A stretch of DNA of 64,000 bases, taken from positions 372,001 through 436,000 of the forward strand of contig CAVTLG010000014.1 in assembly GCA_963735495.1 (NCBI GenBank), written 5' to 3'. This stretch comes from CAVTLG01 sp963735495. Its GTDB lineage: Bacteria > Chloroflexota > Ktedonobacteria > Ktedonobacterales > Ktedonobacteraceae. The position numbers and the translations under genes are program-made. Numbering within the stretch: the first letter of the stretch is position 1; every line of letters starts with the position of its first letter. Shown here piece by piece: positions 25,579 through 35,139 of the stretch. Below the pieces are notes generated by a model that worked only from the letters and a program-made list of their open reading frames with translations, did not search any database and was not told the origin of the DNA.

Positions 25579-25617
25579 AAAAAAGGCCGCGCATCACTTT
25601 GTACAAGTGCGCGAGCC
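25579..25617 (-). terminator. intrinsic terminator
   Basis: On the minus strand GGC-TC-GCGCACTT pairs with AAGTG-AT-GCGC-G-GCC around a short GTAC-containing loop, followed by six T's. It ends the transcript of the small genes upstream and lies about 20 bases before the argE start codon; an attenuator role is possible but no leader elements were recognised. Confidence 0.7.
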
Positions 25618-25707
25618 TCCTGGCGTTCGTCTCTCGATGAGACGAGGCAATGAAATGACGCTGTTTGTATGCGATTGTATCACGAGCATAAGCACTGTTC
25701 TGTGCTG

Positions 25708-26025
25708 TTACCAGGGCCAGAGTGTCAAATCTTTCAGGACGCTGATCAGTTGCTCATAGCGGTTGGCTGTATCAGCGTGGGCAATCCTTTTATCTGGCTG
25801 TTGCTCGGTAAGCGTCTTCACCGTACGTTGTTGCTCTGCTTTCCACTGCTCTTCGTTGTATCCCTGGAGCACGGCATGCATAATGGACATGACGAGTGGA
25901 TATTCCGCTGAGCCAAGTTTATCGTAACGCATGGCTTCCTGTACATGAGCGGAATAAGCATTTGCATGGCTTAACCTGCGCTGAGGGGCCTGTGCATTCG
26001 TCTCGGGAGATTGTTTACTACTCAT
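25708..26025 (-). CDS. hypothetical protein, 105 residues
   Basis: Not recognised. The product is soluble, helical and rich in Gln and Ala (HANAYSAHVQEAMRYDKL, YPLVMSIMHAVLQGYNEEQW, ANRYEQLISVLKDLTLWPW). AAGGAA lies 7 bases before the ATG. It follows the small membrane-protein gene by 20 bases, so the two probably form an operon, and a terminator follows. Confidence 0.6.
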   Translation of the reverse strand: MSSKQSPETNAQAPQRRLSHANAYSAHVQEAMRYDKLGSAEYPLVMSIMHAVLQGYNEEQWKAEQQRTVKTLTEQQPDKRIAHADTANRYEQLISVLKDLTLWPW

Positions 26026-26045
26026 CTGTTCTATTCCTTACTATC

Positions 26046-26177
26046 TTAGACCCTGTCGTGAAATTGGTTGCGTTTCTTTTCCCTTGCTCGTCTCGCTGCG
26101 TTCTGGCGATACGTTGTATAGCCGAAGACACAGAGGCAAACCACGATGACCAGTAATAAGAGTGCAAGTGGCGACAC
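26046..26177 (-). CDS. small single-helix membrane protein, 43 residues
   Basis: One hydrophobic helix (SPLALLLLVIVVCLCVFGY) followed by a very basic tail (RQNAARRAREKKRNQ). The GTG start at 26177 is chosen because AAAGGA lies 7 bases upstream; a longer frame to 26258 has no site. The topology suggests a tail inside the cell. It is probably co-transcribed with the 105-residue gene; its role is unknown. Confidence 0.55.
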   Translation of the reverse strand: MSPLALLLLVIVVCLCVFGYTTYRQNAARRAREKKRNQFHDRV

Positions 26178-26521
26178 AATGGTATCCTTTCTTTTTTGGT
26201 TCCTGACATACTGCTTACAGAAAATGTTGTAGTATGACAAGAGGAGAAGATGGTGCATAAGATGCTGGAGATTACCAATGTGCCTACTGGTAGCACTAGT
26301 CTGTCCCGTTGCCTATCCAGAATGCTTACCAGATTCATTCGCCGCAAGTCCGCATACAGTATAGCACAAAAAGCAGTCAGCAGTCTGGCTGTTACTCTCG
26401 TGTCTTGACAAAATCCCATAATACAAGCATGGCCGGAAAAACCGTTAAATCTCTTGTATTGTCGAGTAAATGCTGTTACTATAGAGCAGGAAATAGCTAT
26501 CTATGCAAACAGAGGAGCACA

Positions 26522-27421
26522 ATGAACCTTTCACAGGGCGTGGATTTTTCGCGGGTTGAGATGACCCTCATCAATATGGCAAATGGCACTCTGGGCATTC
26601 TCCCAGAGTTGCTGGTCGCTTTCGTCATCTTCATGCTTTTTTTCTTTGTGGCCAAGAGAATACGCACCATCGTCATTCTTATGACTGAGAGGCGTCAGCG
26701 GACGAAGAATGCTGGCCTGGTGTTGGGGCGATTAGCGCAAAGTGTGGTTGTGGTGACTGGTGTGCTTGTGGCGTTGACGGTCATTTTCCCTTCGTTCAGG
26801 CCCGGTGATCTCATTCAACTGCTGGGCATTGGTAGTGTGGCCATTGGCTTTGCTTTTCATGATCTCTTCCAGAACTTTCTCGCGGGCATCCTCTTATTGT
26901 TGACTGCTCCATTCAAGCTGGGCGATGAGATCCTGGTCGAAGGGTACGAGGGCACGGTAGAAGATATCCAGACACGTGCAACCACGATTAGAACCTATGA
27001 TGATCGGCGCATCGTCATTCCAAACGCCGATCTTTTTACGCATTCGGTCACGGTGAACACGGCCTTTAGCAAGCGCCGCCTGGAATACGAGGTGGGTATT
27101 GGCTATGGGGACGATATCGAGCGTGTGAAGGCTCTCATGCTGGAAGTCCTTAACGATATTGATGATGTCCTGAAGGACCCCCCTGCCGAAGTATTTGTCG
27201 TCAGCTTAGGCGAATCCAGTGTCAATCTCCGCGTCTACTGGTGGACGTTGATGATCAGGCATACCCATATCCTCCAGGTGCAGGACAGAGTACTCACCAT
27301 GCTCAAAAACAGGCTCTTTGAGAGCGGTGTCGATCTGCCCTACCCGACGCAACAGGTGCTCGTCAAGATGCAGAAGGAAGCCAGCAATGGCGCTCATCCC
27401 GCTGTTCAGGAGGTGGATTGA
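26522..27421 (+). CDS. small-conductance mechanosensitive channel, MscS family
   Basis: 299 residues. Three N-terminal membrane helices; the pore helix is QLLGIGSVAIGFAFHDLFQNFLAGILLLLTAPFKLGDEI, the MscS signature. The beta domain (EGYEGTVEDIQTRATTIRTYDDRRIVIPNADLF) and C-terminal alpha/beta domain (LEYEVGIGYGDDIERVKALMLEVL) complete the family layout. It opens when the membrane is stretched and releases solutes during osmotic downshock. ATG 26522 is chosen for the GAGGAG 5 bases before it; the frame is open further upstream but without a site. Confidence 0.9.
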   Translation: MNLSQGVDFSRVEMTLINMANGTLGILPELLVAFVIFMLFFFVAKRIRTIVILMTERRQRTKNAGLVLGRLAQSVVVVTGVLVALTVIFPSFRPGDLIQLLGIGSVAIGFAFHDLFQNFLAGILLLLTAPFKLGDEILVEGYEGTVEDIQTRATTIRTYDDRRIVIPNADLFTHSVTVNTAFSKRRLEYEVGIGYGDDIERVKALMLEVLNDIDDVLKDPPAEVFVVSLGESSVNLRVYWWTLMIRHTHILQVQDRVLTMLKNRLFESGVDLPYPTQQVLVKMQKEASNGAHPAVQEVD

Positions 27422-27583
27422 ACCCCTTTGGCCGGTTCAGTTTACCTCCCGATGGTGTTTATTTCGCTGCTCTCTCCCTTTGAGATAGAGATAATGTCAG
27501 AGGTGAGCAGGTTCGCTATGTGGTAACTCACCTGAAAGTTCACACAGAAGTGCGCGTGGAGAACTCACGTGTCGAACTTCAGA

Positions 27584-30500
27584 TCAACTACCACGCAGGG
27601 CCGCTAACGCGGAGTTAAAATAGCCACCAGAGAACTGTTGCAAGCCGCTAGTTGTAGACCCAGACGCTGCGGCTACGGCTGTAATCAATACAATCCTCAG
27701 GGTAAGTTCTCGGCTCCTCATGAACTTTATGTGGTCTTCATCTAGTTTCGCTAGTCTTTCGCGATACCTGGTACGTTTATCCTTGTGAGACTCATGTCTT
27801 TTCAATGCCAGTACTATTTCATTCTCAAGTGCCTCTAGTTTTTGTTTTTCCTCATTGTATTTACCATTTGCCATGGTCTCTGCTCGTTCTGCTGCGCTAA
27901 GTTTAGTCGTACAGTCAAAAACCTGCTTATTGGCATCTTTCAAGATCGGGCCAAATGATTCCAGGACCTTTGACGCTTCAGCTATTTGTGTTTCCAGTTT
28001 AGCTTTATCTTCACCATTCATGCTTTTTTTAAGACTAAGTGTGTGCAATTGGTCTAATACATCTTTACGATAACTTTCTTGTAATACTAATTGTGCCCTT
28101 GCCTTTTCTAGTTCCCCCTTCGCATCCGCTGTATCCGCTTTGGCAGTGTTCAATACTGCTAATGCTTCCCCCTCCGTTTCTTTCTGTGCAATCTGCTTTC
28201 CTTGTAGATAGACCGCGTGCACGTCCCACTTCGCTCTTTTTACCCTGGACATTTCCTCATCTTTTGCTTTTTTCTCTATTATCTCTTTTTTTTCTTTAAA
28301 AGATTTGTCTAATTTACCAGTAACATCTAACAAATTTTCTTTGATAGTATCTATTTCTGTCTGTATTGTACTTATTTTTACATGACTATAGATACGCTTT
28401 GCAACAACTAATGCTGCTTTTTGCTCTGAATATACCTGATTCTTATAATTTTCTGCCTCTTCTAAAGCCTTATTGCGTGCTTCCTTTGCCGCAGTACAAT
28501 CTTCCTGATACTTATCATCGACCTGTTTTGCTTTATCCTTGCCATGCACTAGTCCCGAATATTCGTTAATCTTGCCCATTGCCTTATTGCGTTGGGCTTT
28601 AGCCTCTTCTAATTTTGCGCTATATGCAGATTTTGCATCTTTAATATCTTTTTCATATCTTTTTTCTGCATCATCGATTTTTCGCTTGTAGTCAGATTTT
28701 ATGTCATCTCTTAGCAGCGTATATGCTGCGGATTGAAGCTGTTGAGCCTTTCTATCCTCAAGATAGTTGGGGTGTTGCTCGATAGCCGTTTTGCTCTCAT
28801 GTTTTAGTGAGTCCTCGACGGTGGTTCTCATAATACGATCCAGGTGATCCTGCAAACTACCTTCATAAGTAACGGCGACTGATGCGCTTGCCTTCTCTGC
28901 TGCCTCCCTGGCCATCTGTGTTTGCCTTGCTGATCTGGCCATTGCATCCCATGAAGCGGTCAGCCGTGCCAGACGTTTGTGGGCAAATGGCGCTGCTAGC
29001 GCATTGTTGCGCACTCGCGATCCGGTTGCCGCACGGGTAGTTTCATGGACAAGCTGATCCATGACTCTTTTTACCTCGCTCGTTTTCGATGCAGTATCTC
29101 CATCTGATTGTATGATCTTTTCCAACTTGCCTAATGTTGAAGACACACTTGCTGAGTTCTGCTGGAGGATGGAGTTATGCCTTGCCCAATCATGTCTTTC
29201 TGCCTCTTCCCGCTCAGTGATTTCATCGGTACCTATGCTATCAGCGACAGCTAATTTGGCATAGGCATCAAAGAATCTCTCCTTGACAAAGTCTTTGGCG
29301 ATCTGCGCTCGGGTAGTCTCCTCTGATGATGCCATCAGATCCGTGACGGCCTGCGTAGTTTTATCATCTGCGCACAATTCTGTCATTATGCTTTTTGTCT
29401 CAGGAGCATTACGTGTATCTTCGACGTCTTTCCTTATGATCGGGTCATGACGAAACGTTTGTTGAGCGTCTCTTTCGGCGCTAGCCAGAACGCGTAATTC
29501 CACGTTTAAGCTGGCCGCTTTACCGGCCACCTCTCGAATGAATGCTGCTTCGTCAACTCCATGTGGTAGTGTGCCGTCAGGAAGTAGCTTAGGCATATCT
29601 GCGTGGGCCTTCATCGCATCTAGACGTGTGTCTACTGCATCTGTATAAAGTGGACTTGCAATCATGGTGGCAATTGCGTCCTTCGTAAGTTTTTCTTTAT
29701 CAGCGTCTTTGAGCCTGCGAGCTGTAAGTTTATCGAGGTATTCTTTCACAGACCTGGAAGTTGCAAGAGCATTTTCGTAAGCTTTAACGCTAGTAACGCC
29801 ATTATCGTTAACATAGCCCTTAATGAAGTCAGGGACTGCTTTAGAGGCTATGCTCTGCATTTTTTTGTAGTAGGCCATGGCATTTTGAGCTTCTTCCGTT
29901 GTGATTGATTTGATGGCGTCATTCATATGTGAATGGGGAAACTTCGCCTGTCTGAACTTGGTAAGAGCTGTTCCTGCGTCAGGGAGACGGCCAAGATAGC
30001 CGAGAGCCAGGTGAACTTCGTCGTGATCGCTTAGCATATGTCGGAGTGTCCTGAGATCATCATTGTCATGTATAGCTTTGCCCGCTATCTTATTGCGTGC
30101 ATCAATACCCGCCTTTATGTACGTAACGAAACGCTCTTCTGCTGCTTCCTGCATGACTGCTGTCTGTGTTTCGTCGGCGACTGAATGGCGAATGGTTTTT
30201 TCCATGGCCTTTTCCAGCGCCTCTCTGCGTTTTGCGTGGTCTGCGGGTGAGGGTTCTTCTCGCGCCACGGCAATGGCTTCTTGGACCGATGACCTGTTGA
30301 TGGCTTCGTTTTTACGACGAGCAATGTTGGGTGAGTTGCGTACTTGCTGGGCGGCTCTCTCTCGTGCCGCCGCGTGCTCGGTTACGGGGAGGTTATGAAC
30401 AGCTTTGCGTTGGGCTTCGAGCGTGGCGTCTCTCAGTACTGTTTCGGTGATAAGCTGTTTAACTGCCTCTTGACGCTCCTGGGAAGTAGCTGTCTGGCTA

Positions 30501-31330
30501 TTGATAGTCTGCAGTGCGGTTGTCATAGTTTCCGTGTGCGTTGCATCGAATTGCATGGATTGGACGCGTTGATCAGCAGTGGAGCTTTTACGTGCCTCTT
30601 GAGCCTTCTTCTTGCCCTTCTTTGTGATAGCAGGATCAGATTTGACGTCGGCGTGTGCTTGTTCGTAAAGATCGAATGTGGCATAAAAGCTGGAAGGACG
30701 CGTGCCCTGGCGCGAGCCCTCTAGCTTTTGTACAGCTTTTTGTAGTGCTTTTAGCTCTTTATCTGCTCCGTCTAGCAGCTTCTGGCGATTTGCGTCATTC
30801 TTGCTTAGCTTCTCATTGGCGGCGGCAATGTCTTTGTCTCGCCCCTGAGCACTAAATTCGTCTTCCTGTTTGGCTAATTCACGGGATATGCGATCATAAA
30901 GAAAAACCCTATCTTCGAAATCTCGCATGCTCAATCTGATGGAGGCATCCATTAAATTTTTCTGGAAAGATTTTCGTACCTTGTCTAATTCCGCTTTTGT
31001 TTTATCTTCCAGCTCTTCTTTCGCCTCACCAGCTATAAATCCTGAATTTTCATATTCAATATTAACTGCTTTATCAAGATCATTCACAATTTTTTTGATG
31101 GATTTTTCCGTTTCATCACGAATTTCTTGTTCCCTGACTTTAAAACGATCTGCGGCCAGAATTTTTAGTGATCGCTTTATTTGCTTATAATGTCCTTTAT
31201 CTATCTTACTTCTTTTGCCTATTTCTCTTTTTTGTAGTACATCCGGCAGCTCCGCAAGTGCTGGCATGTCTGTCATGTTTGGGCTGTGTATTGATAATAG
31301 ACCTTCCATGCCTGATGATAGGTTTTCCAT
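27584..31330 (-). CDS. giant coiled-coil protein of unknown function, 1248 residues
   Basis: Not recognised. Charged helical sequence dominates: coiled-coil stretches at about 45-250 and very strongly at about 870-1190 (KYEKDIKDAKSAYSAKL type, with Lys/Glu/Ala heptads); the middle (about 330-850) is helical with Ala/Asp/Thr-rich segments. The last 45 residues are hydrophobic and glycine-rich (LTLRIVLITAVAAASGSTTS), perhaps a membrane anchor. No nuclease, protease or ATPase motif was seen. Base use is more A/T-rich than the neighbours in the coiled-coil parts, hinting at transfer or relaxed composition. No operon partner: MscS lies convergent downstream and 700 non-coding bases lie upstream. 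A second charged coiled-coil gene at 47126 may be of the same type. Confidence 0.6.
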   Translation of the reverse strand: MENLSSGMEGLLSIHSPNMTDMPALAELPDVLQKREIGKRSKIDKGHYKQIKRSLKILAADRFKVREQEIRDETEKSIKKIVNDLDKAVNIEYENSGFIAGEAKEELEDKTKAELDKVRKSFQKNLMDASIRLSMRDFEDRVFLYDRISRELAKQEDEFSAQGRDKDIAAANEKLSKNDANRQKLLDGADKELKALQKAVQKLEGSRQGTRPSSFYATFDLYEQAHADVKSDPAITKKGKKKAQEARKSSTADQRVQSMQFDATHTETMTTALQTINSQTATSQERQEAVKQLITETVLRDATLEAQRKAVHNLPVTEHAAARERAAQQVRNSPNIARRKNEAINRSSVQEAIAVAREEPSPADHAKRREALEKAMEKTIRHSVADETQTAVMQEAAEERFVTYIKAGIDARNKIAGKAIHDNDDLRTLRHMLSDHDEVHLALGYLGRLPDAGTALTKFRQAKFPHSHMNDAIKSITTEEAQNAMAYYKKMQSIASKAVPDFIKGYVNDNGVTSVKAYENALATSRSVKEYLDKLTARRLKDADKEKLTKDAIATMIASPLYTDAVDTRLDAMKAHADMPKLLPDGTLPHGVDEAAFIREVAGKAASLNVELRVLASAERDAQQTFRHDPIIRKDVEDTRNAPETKSIMTELCADDKTTQAVTDLMASSEETTRAQIAKDFVKERFFDAYAKLAVADSIGTDEITEREEAERHDWARHNSILQQNSASVSSTLGKLEKIIQSDGDTASKTSEVKRVMDQLVHETTRAATGSRVRNNALAAPFAHKRLARLTASWDAMARSARQTQMAREAAEKASASVAVTYEGSLQDHLDRIMRTTVEDSLKHESKTAIEQHPNYLEDRKAQQLQSAAYTLLRDDIKSDYKRKIDDAEKRYEKDIKDAKSAYSAKLEEAKAQRNKAMGKINEYSGLVHGKDKAKQVDDKYQEDCTAAKEARNKALEEAENYKNQVYSEQKAALVVAKRIYSHVKISTIQTEIDTIKENLLDVTGKLDKSFKEKKEIIEKKAKDEEMSRVKRAKWDVHAVYLQGKQIAQKETEGEALAVLNTAKADTADAKGELEKARAQLVLQESYRKDVLDQLHTLSLKKSMNGEDKAKLETQIAEASKVLESFGPILKDANKQVFDCTTKLSAAERAETMANGKYNEEKQKLEALENEIVLALKRHESHKDKRTRYRERLAKLDEDHIKFMRSRELTLRIVLITAVAAASGSTTSGLQQFSGGYFNSALAALRGS

Positions 31331-31963
31331 GCGTGTCTCCTTACTTCTATGCTAGCCTTTTTCGCAGGAAGAGCGAGGTCTGATCGGGAGGCAATCTCCG
31401 CAGAAAGTGCCGCAGATGACCAAAAATATAGGATGATATGCTCGTTTTCCAGGTATAATAGATAACGCTTACAGTAAGTTATCTCTGCTTGCTTGCGATT
31501 CATCTGATCTATGTAATGAAACGCTGGAAGCAAGCATTGGAAATAATGTCACTGTTCATACCTGTAACACCAAAACCAGTGTAAAATATTTTGCACTTGA
31601 ATGCCAGACCGGAAGAAGAAGATTTGACGTAATTTACTCGTCATATTCGCTATTTTACAATAATTTAACATACTGATTCATTATATTCGTATTTTACAAT
31701 CGCTTAATATATTTGTCTTCGTTTCAGTAGCTACTCTCTTCACTTCATTTGGAATATACTGACACTGTTTGGGGTTTCACCAGGAAAATAGATAAGCTTG
31801 CTTGTTTAATAAGCGATTGAATCAGCTACATTTATCCTTGTAGAAAATATTTATCGTTACCCGGTGGGTAAATATTACTCAAAGCAAGCAGGAGCACTTA
31901 AATTGGCGGAGAGCCTGTTTCGTGTGTGTAGTCTCATCGTATGAGACGCGGATCTTTAGGGGC
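31331..31963. other. A/T-rich intergenic region with an imperfect direct repeat
   Basis: No gene is seen. A 30-base motif is repeated at 31642-31672 and 31682-31711 (TATTCG, TATTTTACAAT and TTAA-ATA shared). GTCTCAT-CGT-ATGAGAC (31931-31947) is a perfect inverted repeat 16 bases upstream of the DtxR-type promoter and could be an operator or terminator. Confidence 0.5.
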
Positions 31964-31991
31964 TTGACAAATATTTTGTTTCTATGATAAT
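31964..31991 (+). promoter_or_regulatory. promoter of the DtxR-type regulator
   Basis: TTGACA (31964-31969) and GATAAT (31986-31991) with a 16-base spacer, about 55 bases before the start codon. A 7-bp inverted repeat lies just upstream (31931-31947). Confidence 0.6.
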
Positions 31992-32046
31992 TGGCTTTTA
32001 GAAGCAGAAAAAAAGACTTTCAGAGGAGCTAATGAGGAGCATACAC

Positions 32047-32793
32047 ATGTCACCTGAACTGCGTACCTTGCCTATCCGCGCTGTGGATTGTTTGAAGCTT
32101 TGCTACAAACTCCACGAACGCGGTGAGCGTATCACGACCAAGGCGGTGAGGGAACGTTTGCAGACATTGGAACGGACCGGTCAACTCAGTGACGCTACTG
32201 TGACGCAATTGTTCAAATGGCTGGCCGAGCGTGGTTACGTCGTGCACACGCCTTATTATGGGGTCGCGCTGACCCCCGAAGGCGAAGTGGTGGCGGCTGA
32301 ACTTGTGCGTCATCACCGCCTGCTCGAAATGTTTTTAGTGCAGATTATGGGTTTCCCTCTGGATGAGATTGATGCTGAAGCTGAACATCTTGAGCATGCT
32401 ATCTCGGAGGCTTTTGAGGATCGTATGGATCTGCTGCTTGGTCATCCTATCGAAGATCCGCATGGAGACCCTATTCCCAGCAAAAAGGGTACGGTGGTTG
32501 TGACGCCTGCGCAGCCACTTGCACAACTCCCACCGGGACGGCTAGCGGTCGTACAACGTGTGAATGATGATGATCCAGAGCTGTTGCGTTATCTCTCTTC
32601 GCTTGGCCTGGTGCCATCCGCGCTGGTGCGCATGCTCTCCGTTTCGCCCTATGGTGATGTGTATACCTTGCAGATTGGAGAAATGACGCACTTGGTTGGT
32701 GGTGCAGTGACGCAGCGTGTCCTTGTGCGCCCATTGACCACTGATGTGATGCATAACTCACTACCTACCCAGATCTCTGGAGAAGATCAGTGA
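32047..32793 (+). CDS. DtxR/MntR-family metal-dependent regulator
   Basis: 248 residues. An N-terminal winged helix (ITTKAVRERLQTLERTGQLSDATVTQLFKWLAERGYVVHTPYYGVALTPEG) is followed by the dimerisation and metal-binding domain (HHRLLEMFLVQIMGFPLDEIDAEAEHLEHAISEAFEDRM, with the His/Glu ligand pattern), the PHGDPIP motif, and a C-terminal SH3/FeoA-like domain. This is the full layout of DtxR/IdeR-like repressors, which bind DNA when loaded with Fe2+ or Mn2+. ATG 32047 has GAGGAG 7 bases upstream; ATG 32032 is closer to its own site and less likely. No metal transporter lies beside it. Confidence 0.9.
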   Translation: MSPELRTLPIRAVDCLKLCYKLHERGERITTKAVRERLQTLERTGQLSDATVTQLFKWLAERGYVVHTPYYGVALTPEGEVVAAELVRHHRLLEMFLVQIMGFPLDEIDAEAEHLEHAISEAFEDRMDLLLGHPIEDPHGDPIPSKKGTVVVTPAQPLAQLPPGRLAVVQRVNDDDPELLRYLSSLGLVPSALVRMLSVSPYGDVYTLQIGEMTHLVGGAVTQRVLVRPLTTDVMHNSLPTQISGEDQ

Positions 32794-33075
32794 AAGCATT
32801 GACTGCGGTGCCTACGGATACGACGTAACTGTGAGGCAAGATCTACGTCGTGTATTGCCGTCTTTAGATAGGCATAGTTGCGCATTGTGCGCTATGCGCT
32901 CTTTTCTGAGAACTATCTTCTATTCTCCTATGCTTTTTGAGAATTCCGCTCTACTGGCGATTTTTATTGCCATACCGGTCCTGCATAGGCTATAATTCTT
33001 TAACGTGAAGTCATAAAAAAAGATCTAGAGGCGGCGTATTCTATTTGCTATTGCATATCTGGGTAGGAGGGTTTT

Positions 33076-35127
33076 ATGGTGGCATTTGAATTTACGAGCG
33101 AGAACGATTCACCAGAAAAACTATTGGTGGGCCGGTTTCACATTACAGCGGGTTTTCACGATGGACAGCGGGATATCATCGAACGACTGGTACAGGGGAA
33201 GCATGTGCTGGCTATTCAGCGTACTGGTTGGGGGAAGTCACTCTGTTATCAGATGGCTAGCCTCTACTATCCTTACCTCACTATCGTTTTTTCGCCGCTC
33301 AAGGCACTTATGCGCGATCAATACCTCCATTGCAACGAAGATTATAATATTCCAGCCGCTATTGTCAGCTCTGATTTTAGCGAAGATGAAAATGCAGTAA
33401 CACTACGTAAAGCTATAGATAATCATATAAAGATCTTGTTCATTGCACCTGAACGTTTGAGTAATGTTGGCTGGCAAGAACAGGTCACGCGTATGCGTAT
33501 TAGCATGGTTGTGGTTGACGAAGCACACTGTATTTCGACATGGGGACATGATTTTCGTCCTGATTATCATCGTATCGTACGCTTATTAAGCGCTCTTCCG
33601 ATGCAAACGCCTGTATTGGCTCTTACTGCTACGGCTAACAAGCGGGTAGAAGAAGATATTGTTCTACAGGTTGGACAGAACACAGATGTTATACGTGGCA
33701 CAATGAAACGCCCCAATTTACTGCTGCATGTTGTTCCTCTTAATGGAAATCGAGAGAAACTTTGCTATCTGGCAACGCTTCTTCCTCAATTACCTGGGAC
33801 CGGTGTCGTTTATACGGCTACGAGGCATGATGCGGAGATGGTAACCGCCTTTTTACGGGATCAAGGGATTGATGCTCAATACTATCATGCTGGGCGTGAC
33901 GATGAAGAAAGACAATGCGTGGAACAAGGTCTAATGCATAACCAACACAAGGTTATCTGTTCAACGAATGCTCTCGGTATGGGTATTGATAAGCCGGATG
34001 TGCGCTTTGTTATTCATTATCAGTTTCCTGCATCTCCTATACATTATTACCAGGAAATCGGTCGTGCTGGGCGTGATGGAAAATCGTCTTATTGTATCTT
34101 GCTTTATGATAAAGATGACATAAAGATACAAGAACATTTCATACGTGCTGCTAAGCCAGAAAGTCGATACTATACCATTGCATTAGCTGCTATTAAGCAA
34201 TCATCAATACAAGGCATTCGTGAAAAAGATATTCTGTTAGAAACATCCATCCCATCTCAAATGATGGTAAGGACAATAGTAGCAGATCTACAAGAGCAAG
34301 GGTTTATTAAGAAAGATCAAGGACGCTATACTCCTCAGATGCGATTTAGTCAACCTGACTTCTCAGACTATGATAAGATACAGCAACAAAAATTGCATGA
34401 GCTACATGCCATGGTCGATTATACTCAAGCTAACACGTGTTACATGGACTATCTTACGAGCTATTTAGGGGACATGCCTGGGAACCATTGTGGAGTCTGT
34501 GCTTGCTGTGCACCGGCAACATTTCCTCACGTGGCACCTTTGAAACATGTGCAGCAGGCGGCAGTGCAGTTTCTCGAAGAGGATTTTTTACCACACATCG
34601 AGAAACGAGGAAGTCAAACTGTGAAGCATGAGGATGGTTGGTCACTCTCATATCATGGAAATAGTCGTATTGGGAAGCTTGTTCGTCATAGCAAATACGA
34701 AAATGGTGGTCAGTTTGCCGAGGAACTGGTCGAGCGTGCTGTAAGGGTCATACGTGAACGCTACCCTTTAACTCTGATTGATTGTGTAATGAGTGTTCCT
34801 CCTACCAGGAGTGGGAATCTTGTAGAGATATTTGCACGAAGCATTGCAAATGTGTTATCTATAACATATGTTCTTGCTTTGGTGAAGACACGTGAGACAG
34901 GGGAACAAAAAGATTTTGTCAATAAGGTGCAAAAAGAACAAAATGTAAAAGGTGCATTTGCGGTGCATTCGCCACAATCTGTTCTGGGGCGCACGATTTT
35001 ACTTATAGATGATATTTACGACTCAGGCTATACATTTCGCGCTGTCACGAAAGTATTGATACAGGCAGGGGCATTGGCTGTGCATCCGTTTACGATTACA
35101 CGTACATTACATTCGGATGATCAATAA
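33076..35127 (+). CDS. RecQ-type DNA helicase fused to a C-terminal phosphoribosyltransferase domain
   Basis: 683 residues. Helicase motifs are complete: RTGWGKSLCYQMA (Walker A; RecQ usually has TGGGKS), VVVDEAHCISTWGHDFRPDY, ALTATANKR, and QEIGRAGRDGK. The RecQ zinc site follows (NTCYMDYLTSYLGD ... HCGVCACC). After about residue 520 the usual RQC/HRDC part gives way to a type I PRTase: ERYPLTLIDCVMSVPPTRSG and the PRPP loop TILLIDDIYDSGYTF near 640-654, as in ComFC. RecQ unwinds DNA 3'-5'; the PRTase reaction is unknown. A DprA-like gene follows after 12 bases. Codons are more A/T-rich than in the flanking genes, suggesting transfer. RBS TAGGAGGG precedes the ATG. Confidence 0.9.
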   Translation: MVAFEFTSENDSPEKLLVGRFHITAGFHDGQRDIIERLVQGKHVLAIQRTGWGKSLCYQMASLYYPYLTIVFSPLKALMRDQYLHCNEDYNIPAAIVSSDFSEDENAVTLRKAIDNHIKILFIAPERLSNVGWQEQVTRMRISMVVVDEAHCISTWGHDFRPDYHRIVRLLSALPMQTPVLALTATANKRVEEDIVLQVGQNTDVIRGTMKRPNLLLHVVPLNGNREKLCYLATLLPQLPGTGVVYTATRHDAEMVTAFLRDQGIDAQYYHAGRDDEERQCVEQGLMHNQHKVICSTNALGMGIDKPDVRFVIHYQFPASPIHYYQEIGRAGRDGKSSYCILLYDKDDIKIQEHFIRAAKPESRYYTIALAAIKQSSIQGIREKDILLETSIPSQMMVRTIVADLQEQGFIKKDQGRYTPQMRFSQPDFSDYDKIQQQKLHELHAMVDYTQANTCYMDYLTSYLGDMPGNHCGVCACCAPATFPHVAPLKHVQQAAVQFLEEDFLPHIEKRGSQTVKHEDGWSLSYHGNSRIGKLVRHSKYENGGQFAEELVERAVRVIRERYPLTLIDCVMSVPPTRSGNLVEIFARSIANVLSITYVLALVKTRETGEQKDFVNKVQKEQNVKGAFAVHSPQSVLGRTILLIDDIYDSGYTFRAVTKVLIQAGALAVHPFTITRTLHSDDQ

Positions 35128-35139
35128 GGAGTATACACC

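Noticed and set aside
25560..25707. argE leader considered as a T-box or other riboswitch
   Set aside because: Only about 150 bases to the upstream gene and no T-box or other conserved elements were seen; the hairpin is explained as a terminator.
30344..30855. Plus-strand ORFs opposite the giant coiled-coil gene
   Set aside because: No ribosome sites; antisense to a 1248-residue open frame.
31642..31711. Repeat pair considered as a short CRISPR array
   Set aside because: Only two imperfect copies, 40 bases apart, A/T-rich, with no cas genes.
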